Origin: a virus | Length of the DNA: 49,113 nucleotides | Virus record (IMG/VR): IMGVR_UViG_3300033141_002936 | Location: 1 to 49,113 of that record | Strand: one strand, 5' to 3' | Shown: positions 28,055 through 36,422 of the stretch, one piece after another | Numbering within the stretch: position 1 is the stretch's first letter | Layout of the letters: each line of letters opens with the position of its first letter | The notes under the pieces: generated by a model | Database searches by the model: none | What the model saw: only the letters and a program-made list of their open reading frames with translations | Told to the model about the DNA's origin: nothing | Made by a program: the position numbers and the translations under genes

Positions 28055-29773
28055 CTAAATTCCCATTAATATATTGCCTTGCATTACTTCAGATAATATT
28101 TTTCTGTTTTCGTACCGACTTAACCAATTGATAAAACTGTTAGAATCAAAAGTATTTATATTTATTGATTTACTGTCTATAGATTTTCCTTCTGGTTCTA
28201 TAGAGACGCGTTCTTTTCCTCGTTCTCCAGCAAGAAACATAGAAGGACGATTAACCGTAAATTCTCCACCATGTTGAAACCCTCCAAGAAAATTTATAAA
28301 CCCTCCTCGTGTTGCACCAAACGTTCCTCCTGTTGCAATATTCAGTATTGTAAAAACAGCAGCTTTTGCTATCATTGTAGAAACAAGGTCAAGAAACGCA
28401 TTTTTTATATTATTAAATATACCAATCATTCCTTCACCAAAACTTTTTGCACCAGATAATATTTTATATATCGGCTCTTGGAAAGCATATATAAACAATC
28501 CCGCATTCGTAGAAAGTACTTCTTGAATATCTAATAATATACTTTTCATTTCTTGCAACTTCGGTAACGATTCTTTTATACTTTCAAGGTTTAATTTTGG
28601 TTCTCTCGGTGCACCAGCAACTAAACCACCACCAATAAATTTTCTGTATTCAGATAATGGAACTTTTGGAACAATTATATCACCCATCATAGGCATAGGT
28701 ACACCAGCAGGAACTGGTATTTGTGCTGGTGCATTTACTAATGAATTCAATAATTTTTGCAGAACTATAGTGTTTTCTTTTAATTCTTTTTCCGTAAATG
28801 GACGATAATCTTCTTCTCTTAACCCTGGCGGTAATGCAGCTTTACCTTTTTGTCCACCTCCAGTTACAAGCGGTAAAGTAAGTCCACCAACAATTGCTCC
28901 TAATCCACCACCAAATTTAGCACCAGCAATAGTTCCAAATACTGCAATTAATATATCTTTATGTTTCACTATAAACTCAAAAAACCCGAATATCTTTTCA
29001 ATACCAGCAGTTATTTTTGTTGAATCAAATCCTTTCAATGATTCAGTTAGTTTTGTTGCAGCTTCTGTTATCTTCGGGAAAGCAACTTTTGCCGCTTCGT
29101 TCGCTAATCCTGTAAATGCAGATTTTAATCTTGTTAAAGAATCATTGAATTTTGCTGCAGCATTAGCGTCATCTTGTCCCCACGTAATACCTAACTCTTT
29201 CGCTTCTTGTCTTAATTTTTTAATTCCTTCACGCCCTTCTCTGAATAGCGGTAATAATTGAGCACCAGACCGTCCGAATATTTCTTGAGCAATCGCCGCT
29301 TTACGTGTTTCAGAATCAAGCCTATTTATTCCTTCAACAATATCAGGAAAAATATCTTCTAATTCTCTTAACCTCCCAGACGAATCTTTGTATTTCACAT
29401 TAATAGCTTCAAATGACCTAACAGCTTCAGTAAGTCCATCATTAGCATCGTTTTGTACTCGCGCTAATCGTTTTAGTCCAACTTCTATTTGTTCAATTGA
29501 AGTTCCTGATATTTGCGCAGCATGAGCCATCTCACTTAGAAATTCAGTAGAAGCTCCAGTACGTAATGACATTTTTTGAAACTGGTCACCGACTTTTGCT
29601 GCTTTCATCGTTACTGTAGTCAATGAACCAATTAATCCCGCAGCACCAATACCTCCAAGAACCGCAGACATTTTACCCAACGATTTCGTAATACCATTAA
29701 TACCACTTTGAAACTTATTAAGAGATTTAGAATATTTGTCTTTTGCAGTTATGACTATTTCAGCTTTAGCCAT
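28055..29773 (-). CDS. Tail tape measure protein
   Basis: The 572-aa protein starts AKAEIVITAKDKYSKSLNKF, a common tape measure opening, followed by long alpha-helices. MKAAKVGDQFQKMSLRTGAS and EFLSEMAHAAQISGTSIEQI are the TP901-type tape measure domain. Hydrophobic stretches near residues 270-300 (DILIAVFGTIAGAKFGGGLG) and 465-485 follow. The C-terminal GGEFTVNRPSMFLAGERGKE is the usual end motif. At roughly 1.5 angstrom per residue the tail would be about 85 nm, so the phage is a short to medium siphovirus. Position after the chaperone frameshift genes supports the call. Confidence 0.85.
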   Translation of the reverse strand: MAKAEIVITAKDKYSKSLNKFQSGINGITKSLGKMSAVLGGIGAAGLIGSLTTVTMKAAKVGDQFQKMSLRTGASTEFLSEMAHAAQISGTSIEQIEVGLKRLARVQNDANDGLTEAVRSFEAINVKYKDSSGRLRELEDIFPDIVEGINRLDSETRKAAIAQEIFGRSGAQLLPLFREGREGIKKLRQEAKELGITWGQDDANAAAKFNDSLTRLKSAFTGLANEAAKVAFPKITEAATKLTESLKGFDSTKITAGIEKIFGFFEFIVKHKDILIAVFGTIAGAKFGGGLGAIVGGLTLPLVTGGGQKGKAALPPGLREEDYRPFTEKELKENTIVLQKLLNSLVNAPAQIPVPAGVPMPMMGDIIVPKVPLSEYRKFIGGGLVAGAPREPKLNLESIKESLPKLQEMKSILLDIQEVLSTNAGLFIYAFQEPIYKILSGAKSFGEGMIGIFNNIKNAFLDLVSTMIAKAAVFTILNIATGGTFGATRGGFINFLGGFQHGGEFTVNRPSMFLAGERGKERVSIEPEGKSIDSKSININTFDSNSFINWLSRYENRKILSEVMQGNILMGI

Positions 29774-29778
29774 CTATT

Positions 29779-30098
29779 TTATTTCCTGTATTTCTTTATT
29801 TGATTTTCTATTGCTTCAATTTGTATTTTCGTTTTTATATTATGCAAATACAATATCTTATCTATCGTATCATTAAATTCATCTTGCGTCATTTCGTAGT
29901 CCTCAATATCTAAGAATGTTCTTAAATTTGATAATGTTGGTATCCCACTTAGTTCTTTCCAGTCCGACATTGCTATTATTTTCTGATAATAATAATATGC
30001 AGTTACATTCTCAGGCAATAAACAAACGTTTCTCGGCTCACCAAAATAAAGAACATCTAAATAATATTCTTTTAAGTTATCGAATTCTCTTTTTTTTT
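29779..30098 (-). CDS. Tail assembly chaperone extension made by -1 frameshifting
   Basis: This frame continues the chaperone gene after a -1 slip at A9 (30090-30098). Following the slip the protein reads REFDNLKEYYLDVLYFGEPR and ends ENQIKKYRK, about 103 residues. The only start inside this frame is a TTG at 30018 with no good SD, so it is probably not made alone. This is the classic arrangement of phage lambda G and G-T: the first protein is made in excess and the fused form binds the tape measure. The tape measure gene follows at once. Confidence 0.7.
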
Positions 30099-30491
30099 AT
30101 CTTGGTCAATATTGCTTAATCCTAACATCGCATACGCAAGTTCAGTAAGAACAACAAAATCATCGTATTCTGTTATCTTTTCAGAATTAAACTTAACTTC
30201 ATTATTATTATCATCTTTAACACCACTCCATCCGACTAATCTGTCAGGATAACACACAACTTCATAAACGAAATCAATTAGTTTAACAGGAATATTGATA
30301 CATGGTTCTTCGTTATTTTCCTGTGCCGCTAAGATTTTTTTCTGTATCTCTTCAATTGAATTACTTAATTCAATAATATCATATTTCGCAAACAGTTTTA
30401 ATCGTTCGTTTGGTTTTAATCGTTTATACTGAAACGTCTCATCCCCGTTTTTATATTCGTATATTTTATTAGAATCAACTATTTTCCCCAA
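30072..30491 (-). CDS. Tail assembly chaperone, short form
   Basis: The 139-aa protein starts at a TTG at 30491 preceded by CAGGAGGAGTTC. In-frame codons upstream (TTG 30542 and an ATG after it) lie over the previous gene and before that SD. The body is helical (RLKLFAKYDIIELSNSIEEI, SEKITEYDDFVVLTELAYAM). It ends LSNIDQDKKKENSIT when no frameshift occurs. The A9 run (30090-30098) near its end is a slippery site for -1 slipping. It is directly before the tape measure gene, as in other siphoviruses. Confidence 0.7.
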   Translation of the reverse strand: MGKIVDSNKIYEYKNGDETFQYKRLKPNERLKLFAKYDIIELSNSIEEIQKKILAAQENNEEPCINIPVKLIDFVYEVVCYPDRLVGWSGVKDDNNNEVKFNSEKITEYDDFVVLTELAYAMLGLSNIDQDKKKENSIT

Positions 30492-30846
30492 GAACTCCTC
30501 CTGATTTTTTAAATTTACCTTTTTTCCATTTTCCATGTTCAAACTTCATAGCAGATTTATTGTAAAAATCTTTCAGCAATTCATCTTTTGTCATGTTTTC
30601 GTTAATCGGAAACGATACTTTTAGTAGTTGTTTTTTTATCATAGTTTTTGTCCAATTTTTAATTGGAATATTATCCAATTTCCATTGTGCTTCTTTATAG
30701 ATTATTGAATCAGGTTTATTGCTTGAAATTCTATCTTCTAACCCCTTCAACGAACATCTATCGCTATGATTTTTACCTTTTTCCTTCCAATATATTATAT
30801 ATATATCATCGGACTCTTTTTCTATATCTAATATTTCCTTTGACAT
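30475..30846 (-). CDS. Hypothetical tail-region protein, 123 aa
   Basis: The protein starts MSKEILDIEKESDDIYIIYW after AAAGGAAAAAACT. Residues 8-35 form a small beta hairpin with IYIIYWKEKGKNHSDRC. The remainder is charged helix (DELLKDFYNKSAMKFEHGKW, KKGKFKKSGGVLGENS). I do not recognise it. It lies between the tail tube fusion and the chaperones, which would fit a small tail accessory protein. Confidence 0.5.
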   Translation of the reverse strand: MSKEILDIEKESDDIYIIYWKEKGKNHSDRCSLKGLEDRISSNKPDSIIYKEAQWKLDNIPIKNWTKTMIKKQLLKVSFPINENMTKDELLKDFYNKSAMKFEHGKWKKGKFKKSGGVLGENS

Positions 30847-30868
30847 AGTTTTTTCCTTTTTTTTATAA

Positions 30869-33319
30869 TTAACTCAATGGATTTGAGCTTTCTTGGTTTT
30901 GAATTTCAATCATAATTGGTCTATATGGTCTACGAACTAATATTTTTCCATTCGTCCTTGTCCCCATGAGAAGCATATTATTGTATTCAGTAAATTCATA
31001 ATACGATTGCCCTGCATCATATAACTCAAAAGCAGTATCATTAATACCATTCAAACAATAAATTTTTCCATCACCACCATTAGCAGCATTATCATCTGTG
31101 TTTCCGATTATCAAATTTCCTCTCCAAACTATTGCACTCTTATAGAACGTACTATCAATTCTTTCACTATGTTTTGTCCACGTTAAACCTTCATCTTCAG
31201 AATAATACAATACACCTTGACTGCCACCAGTCATTGCTGCTATCCATAATCTTCCTTCCCATTTAACAATACCAATATGAAAACATGCAGTAAACTCATT
31301 ACTATTCCATCGATTAAGAGACGTCCAGTTTGCACCCGAATCCGATGACCGAAACAGTTCACCACCAGCGTCCATTATAACAAACGCATAAATATAATCT
31401 GTACCTCCAAAATTAAATGCTCTTATATGCGTTCCATAATCACCACCATTTGCTCCATCAATAGTTACTTCAGCACTTGCATCGAAAACTATAGTCCAGT
31501 TTGTATCGTTTGCACTTGCATCACATCTATATATATCGGGTTCAGCTGAACCTCCAGAAATAAACGATATTGACGCATACATATATTCATCTGTTGGGTC
31601 ATATAAAATATTTCTAACAGATTCACCTCCTGAAATCGTTTTTACGGTTGTCCATGTTCCATTTGATGGGTCATAGCTTATTATTTTTGCGTCTCCGCCG
31701 GGAGTTCCTGAACCATCTGCACCAAAATAAATTTTATTTACCGTTGGGTCAAAACACGCACACCATACTTCATTAACTGATAAATCCTTGAACGTATCAG
31801 ATAACGTTCCATCTGTTATTTTTATTACTTGAGCCGTTGCCCCTGTTCCACAACATCCATATAATGAACCACCATAAGCAAACAATTGATTAATATTATC
31901 TTGAGCAGAATCTAAATACTCACTATTCAAAAACGATTCTATATCATAAGAGTTTAATGGTTCAATTTCAGGTTCAAACGCTTCAAAATTTATCGTTTCT
32001 GTCATAACACCCTCTTCTGCAAGAGGTACATCTATATCGACAAATTTGAATGCAGGTAAAAAAATATTGAATTCATAATATTCACTACCCGATATTAATG
32101 AGCCTTGAAACTTTAAATCAGCAAAATACGTTGTATCTGGTTCAATGTTTCTAAGAAATGTATCAGATGTATACGTCGGCAACGTAAACGAACCCGTAAC
32201 ATTAAACTTCCCTGCTTCATTCGGTTCGATTTGTGCCGTTCCGCTTGCATTAGTTTGTTCTTCTAATCTTTGGTTACGTTCAAACGTTATTTCAAATTCA
32301 GAAAACGCTACTTCATCCCCAGAATCAAGCGTATAATCATTGATTCGTGCCCCAACATTAGATGATATTATTGTACTTTGAGATGGGTCGCTCGAAAACC
32401 CTATAGTATCACTTATTTCATTATCATCATCAACATCTATACTTAGATTTGTACTACCAGCAGTAGTAGTAAACGTGAATTTACGTACAGATTCATCGTA
32501 TGTTACCACATAATCTGTTTGTCCACCACCATCACTATTAAGTTTTGTTTGTATTATTTGTGCAAGTCTATTTCCTGAATACGTTCCATCAGGTATATCA
32601 ATAGGCGTTTTCTTAACTCCACCCTCATCCATCGTTAAACTATCATTTGAACTATTAATAGTAAACTCATCTCTCGGACGAATTCGTAAAGTTGCATTCT
32701 TTAATACAAGATTTTCATTATTGCTTGGTTCTGTCCATGAAGCACTTGACGTATTCGTTGTAGAATTATAATCAAGTGAATGAACGTTTGCGGTTGTTAT
32801 AACTTCAATTCCATCCTTATCACCACGAATTGTAATACTACTAAACATCGTCGATAAATATTCCCAAATAGGATTTGAACCTGCCTGCTTATCAAAACAT
32901 AATGTTCCGCGTCTAATTTTTGTCGTTGAAGCTGATACTTCCTCCTCTTCTTTTGCAGGTTCAGTAACAATCTGATTATCAACTTCAAATAAATGTGTAT
33001 ATACAGAACCAGTAGGATTCTGAGGGGATTGGCTTAAATGTGAAAACCCAAGAGCAAAACAAATAATATCCAATAGTCCATCATACTTTGCCTGAAACGT
33101 TATATCCCCTGAATGAAAAATACCAGTTCTATCACTAATTGGTTTTCCACCTAACCCGCGCATTCTTACATCTATGGCACGAATATCATTTGTTGTTATA
33201 TTCTCAGATTTTACTGGTTTTTGGTTACCTGCACCACATTCAACAACCGCACCGCCATAAGTTGTATTTGTTTCCTTCTTGAATGCCGCTTTTACAAGAT
33301 GGTTTATTCCTATTGCCAT
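30869..33319 (-). CDS. Tail tube paralogue carrying an Asp-box beta-propeller
   Basis: This 816-aa protein has two parts. Residues 1-460 match the tail tube protein at 33339-34415 (MAIGINHLVKAAFKKETNT against MTIGISHLVKAAIRKETTW). The propeller follows at about 470-795. It contains two clear Asp boxes, SSDSGANWTSLNR and SEDEGLTWTKHS, and further blade-like repeats such as IYRCDASANDTNWTIVF and YDPSNGTWTTVKT. The last 17 residues (IMIEIQNQESSNPLS) again match the tail tube end (IAIEINSQRTSAPI). So the propeller is inserted between the last strands of the tube fold and would be displayed on the tail surface, likely binding sugars or other ligands. Confidence 0.7.
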   Translation of the reverse strand: MAIGINHLVKAAFKKETNTTYGGAVVECGAGNQKPVKSENITTNDIRAIDVRMRGLGGKPISDRTGIFHSGDITFQAKYDGLLDIICFALGFSHLSQSPQNPTGSVYTHLFEVDNQIVTEPAKEEEEVSASTTKIRRGTLCFDKQAGSNPIWEYLSTMFSSITIRGDKDGIEVITTANVHSLDYNSTTNTSSASWTEPSNNENLVLKNATLRIRPRDEFTINSSNDSLTMDEGGVKKTPIDIPDGTYSGNRLAQIIQTKLNSDGGGQTDYVVTYDESVRKFTFTTTAGSTNLSIDVDDDNEISDTIGFSSDPSQSTIISSNVGARINDYTLDSGDEVAFSEFEITFERNQRLEEQTNASGTAQIEPNEAGKFNVTGSFTLPTYTSDTFLRNIEPDTTYFADLKFQGSLISGSEYYEFNIFLPAFKFVDIDVPLAEEGVMTETINFEAFEPEIEPLNSYDIESFLNSEYLDSAQDNINQLFAYGGSLYGCCGTGATAQVIKITDGTLSDTFKDLSVNEVWCACFDPTVNKIYFGADGSGTPGGDAKIISYDPSNGTWTTVKTISGGESVRNILYDPTDEYMYASISFISGGSAEPDIYRCDASANDTNWTIVFDASAEVTIDGANGGDYGTHIRAFNFGGTDYIYAFVIMDAGGELFRSSDSGANWTSLNRWNSNEFTACFHIGIVKWEGRLWIAAMTGGSQGVLYYSEDEGLTWTKHSERIDSTFYKSAIVWRGNLIIGNTDDNAANGGDGKIYCLNGINDTAFELYDAGQSYYEFTEYNNMLLMGTRTNGKILVRRPYRPIMIEIQNQESSNPLS

Positions 33320-33338
33320 GATTTATATCCTTATATTT

Positions 33339-34415
33339 TTATATAGGAGCACTTGTTCTTTGCGAATTAATCTCAATAGCTATATCTCTTGGATTTGTAT
33401 CGTTCCCTACTTTTGTAGTCCCATCAAGAAATACCATATAATTGTTTTCAGATTTAGTCGCAAGAAAACAATCAGCACTGAAACTCGGAACTAATAATCC
33501 AGTCCCACTTGCTGGATTAGATGGATTTCTAAGTTTCACTGCCGGTAAATATATATAGAAATCCTCATTATTTGCACCTACATCTTGAGCAAATACTAAG
33601 ATTTGTAATAAATCGTCTTCACCAAATTCAGTAAACAGTGTATCTGAATCGTATCTTGGTAACGTAAAATCTATAGATACATCACGCCTATCACTTTCTT
33701 TTGGTTCAATAGAATTCGTTGTTGCTGACGGAAACTCATGCCCCGAAAGTTTTCTATCAAAACTAATAGTAAAATCTGAAACTTCAATATCGTCATCAGA
33801 AGTAAGAATGTTATCTGTATCACCAATCCGAAACGTGAAATCTTTAAGTTTCCACGGCGTTAATACCGTATTATTAATGTTTGAAAACGGAGTCGTTGCA
33901 AGACTACCACCCAATATTGTATTGTCTACATCCCAGTCGTAGCCAAGAATATCAAACGATATTTGTAATAATCTATCAGAATTCACACTTAACGTAAATC
34001 CATTAATTTTACATCCGATAAAATTCCACATGGAAACTTGTTTATCTATCGATATTGTTGCATGGTATCCTGCATCAAGTTCATCATCAACCGTATACCT
34101 ATTACACGATTCTCCTGCTCGCCACGAAACGGCTCCCATAGCAAGAGCAAGTAACATTTCAAACCCTTCAGTATCTTTATCGATTGAGCACAGACAATCT
34201 AAACTACCACTTACTAATTTTCCAGTCTGATAATCGGGAAAACTCCCACCTACACCTTTCATTTCATTGAACCGTGCTTTTTCATAACTCGGTGTTAACG
34301 TTTCACCAATTATAGGTATTCTATCAGCAGCAGCATTATCAGCATTAACACCTGTTCCCCACGTAGTTTCTTTTCGTATTGCCGCTTTTACAAGATGACT
34401 TATTCCTATCGTCAT
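33339..34415 (-). CDS. Tail tube (major tail) protein
   Basis: The 358-aa protein has the order and position of a tail tube protein of the type found in siphoviruses of this kind: HLVKAAIRKETTWGTGVNAD, KARFNEMKGVGGSFPDYQTG, then FEMLLALAMGAV, and beta-rich later parts (FTISFDRKLSGHEFP, DVSIDFTLPRYDSDTLF). It ends AIEINSQRTSAPI. The paralogue just after it is larger by a propeller. Two tube genes suggest a mixed tube with an occasional decorated subunit. The family assignment is by position and paralogy. Confidence 0.65.
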   Translation of the reverse strand: MTIGISHLVKAAIRKETTWGTGVNADNAAADRIPIIGETLTPSYEKARFNEMKGVGGSFPDYQTGKLVSGSLDCLCSIDKDTEGFEMLLALAMGAVSWRAGESCNRYTVDDELDAGYHATISIDKQVSMWNFIGCKINGFTLSVNSDRLLQISFDILGYDWDVDNTILGGSLATTPFSNINNTVLTPWKLKDFTFRIGDTDNILTSDDDIEVSDFTISFDRKLSGHEFPSATTNSIEPKESDRRDVSIDFTLPRYDSDTLFTEFGEDDLLQILVFAQDVGANNEDFYIYLPAVKLRNPSNPASGTGLLVPSFSADCFLATKSENNYMVFLDGTTKVGNDTNPRDIAIEINSQRTSAPI

Positions 34416-34431
34416 GATAACTCTCCTATTT

Positions 34432-34893
34432 CTATGGTGTACTATCCGAATAGTAGTAATGAACTACTATCGGTATTGTGAATTTCATAATATCATCAGC
34501 CCAAATATATGGATATGTAACATTCTCAATAACCGTATCATAAACTCCAACAATTCCACCAATCGTTAAATCAGAAACAACCGCCTCTCTGACATCACGT
34601 ACAAACTGATGTAACCGTTGCATCTTTCCTGTTCTTGAACTTTCTATATCAATCATACAATGCAAATATATATAAAATCGGCTCTTATATTCAACGTTGC
34701 TTATCGGTTCTAATTCTTCACGGTCTCCACGTATCCAAATAGCAGGAGTATGTTTGTTACTCCAACTTTGTGCAACCCATTCTTCAAAAGTAATATTCTT
34801 AATATCAAAATTATAACCATTGTTCGTTGTTATCGTTTCAAAAATGGTTTTTAGTCCACTCAATATTTCATAAGATTTTGGATTCGTTGACAT
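34432..34893 (-). CDS. Tail completion or terminator-like protein, 153 aa
   Basis: The protein reads MSTNPKSYEILSGLKTIFET, then TPAIWIRGDREELEPISNVE, YKSRFYIYLHCMIDIESSRT, and a helix HQFVRDVREAVVSDLTIGG, ending FTIPIVVHYYYSDSTP. This alpha/beta order is that of tail terminator proteins (lambda gpU-like, or SPP1 gp17). Its position between the gp10-like protein and the tail tube supports it. Confidence 0.6.
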   Translation of the reverse strand: MSTNPKSYEILSGLKTIFETITTNNGYNFDIKNITFEEWVAQSWSNKHTPAIWIRGDREELEPISNVEYKSRFYIYLHCMIDIESSRTGKMQRLHQFVRDVREAVVSDLTIGGIVGVYDTVIENVTYPYIWADDIMKFTIPIVVHYYYSDSTP

Positions 34894-34905
34894 TGTCTTA
34901 TTCTA

Positions 34906-35484
34906 CTATTTTACCATATTAAATTTTTTAGCTACTTCCTCAAGGCTCATCTTGAACCTACTAGTAATTTCATTTTTAGACCTCTCTAACGCAGGTGCAA
35001 GAAACGGGCGGTCACCAAACTCATGTTTTCTTGCATACTGTTCACGAGTTTTTCCTTCTCCGGATTCAACTTTATCAACACTTAAAATAGCAACAATATC
35101 TTTTCCTTTTTTTTCTATTTTCCGTTCACCTTGCCGTGTTCCACCACCCATTTTACCATATTTCGGTATTGATTTTCCTTTTTTCACATCCCACTCACTT
35201 TTATCAAGAGCAAACGGTGTTCGGAATACAAACTCATCTTGTAGTGCTCTTGCTAACGTCCCACTCCTTGCAGTTAATTTTCTCGGGTCAGGAGGCGGCT
35301 CATTATAATCAACAGTTCCGTATTTTGTGAATTGTACTTTTCCAATAATCCAAAAATCACTAATTGACCGTTGTGCAACAATATCCATCCCTTGAGCTAA
35401 ACTTCTAACTACAGATTTTTTGATTTCTTCTTTTAGTTTCTCTGGAAACTTTTTAGGATGAATTTTATGTTCTACTGTTATCAT
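34906..35484 (-). CDS. HK97 gp10-like neck/tail completion protein
   Basis: Residues 20-70 form a helix with KKSVVRSLAQGMDIVAQRSI. The signature is near the C-terminus: REQYARKHEFGDRPFLAPAL then ERSKNEITSRF, the 'YAxxxEFGxRPFLxPA' pattern of HK97 gp10-type proteins. A central insert is rich in G/K (GKSIPKYGKMGGGTRQGERK). The protein joins the connector to the tail. It overlaps the neighbour by one base. Confidence 0.7.
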   Translation of the reverse strand: MITVEHKIHPKKFPEKLKEEIKKSVVRSLAQGMDIVAQRSISDFWIIGKVQFTKYGTVDYNEPPPDPRKLTARSGTLARALQDEFVFRTPFALDKSEWDVKKGKSIPKYGKMGGGTRQGERKIEKKGKDIVAILSVDKVESGEGKTREQYARKHEFGDRPFLAPALERSKNEITSRFKMSLEEVAKKFNMVK

Positions 35485-36410
35485 TACATTCGCCTAGCAT
35501 ACTTACTGATTACAGATTCCGCAAATTCAGTTGTATTTTTATCTGTAAACTTCAACGTGTTCCCAACATTGTCAGTTATCGAATTAGTCCCAAGTCGCAT
35601 ATCGCCTGAATATTTTGACCGAAAATATATAACTGACGCTATCTCAATACACGCCTGCACTAAATCCATCGGAACATCTACATATCCTGCATTATAATTT
35701 ATTTTTACATTCAATATTGCATCATTAAACACTGACTGAGTAGCGTTCCTTGTCAATCTCATTAATCCAGTATCTAAATCAATAGCAACTTCACTATTAG
35801 ACGTTCCGTTCGTATTAACTGTTAGTTCATACGTTCCCCCTTCTTCAAAATCTCTATCTGGGTCATCCCAAACATTAGATAGCGTATTGACTGGATAATG
35901 ATTAAGCTGAATTGCATTCTGTCCATCACCATCATGATATTCAGTTATATCTTGAGCTACAAGTTTTCTATCTGTTGCCGTTTCCATATATTGAGAAGCT
36001 CTATCAATACAATCCTCAAGTAAATCTTTCAAATTAGAATCATAATCATCATGAGTTGTATCAATTTCGTTTTCAACTTTTAAATATCTCGCTAATTGGT
36101 CTAATGTACATAACGCATATTCCCAAATACCTGATTTTATACCACACAAAATTTCATAATCAACAGTTCCAGAACCAGCTTTAATTTGAAAACTCGATAC
36201 AATTAACCCTTCAAACCGCTTATCGTCGTCCTGCGGAATTGTAAAAAAATTACTCCCACCATCAAAACTTATTTTTAATTCATTCGTTTCACTTTTATTC
36301 CTTATTTCAATCCAACCTGCCGAACTTGTCGGAGTAATAGTTGTAGCATTTGTAGTCGCTGTTCCATTAACCTGATAAGGCGTTCCATAGTTATATAACA
36401 AAAAAGGCAT
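35484..36410 (-). CDS. Head-tail connector (gp6-like) with N-terminal beta domain
   Basis: Residues 1-95 form a beta domain also seen alone in the protein at 39352-39651 (both contain NELKISFDGGSxxFTIP or TELKISFDGGSTYFTIP). Residues 100-308 are a gp6-like connector: YALCTLDQLARYLKVENEID, then LLEDCIDRASQYMETATDRK, a strand-rich insert and VDVPMDLVQACIEIASVIYF, typical of HK97 gp6/SPP1 gp15 adaptors. The N-terminal domain is an extra part not found in the usual adaptor and may contact decoration proteins. Confidence 0.7.
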   Translation of the reverse strand: MPFLLYNYGTPYQVNGTATTNATTITPTSSAGWIEIRNKSETNELKISFDGGSNFFTIPQDDDKRFEGLIVSSFQIKAGSGTVDYEILCGIKSGIWEYALCTLDQLARYLKVENEIDTTHDDYDSNLKDLLEDCIDRASQYMETATDRKLVAQDITEYHDGDGQNAIQLNHYPVNTLSNVWDDPDRDFEEGGTYELTVNTNGTSNSEVAIDLDTGLMRLTRNATQSVFNDAILNVKINYNAGYVDVPMDLVQACIEIASVIYFRSKYSGDMRLGTNSITDNVGNTLKFTDKNTTEFAESVISKYARRM

Positions 36411-36422
36411 AAGTTTCCTCTA

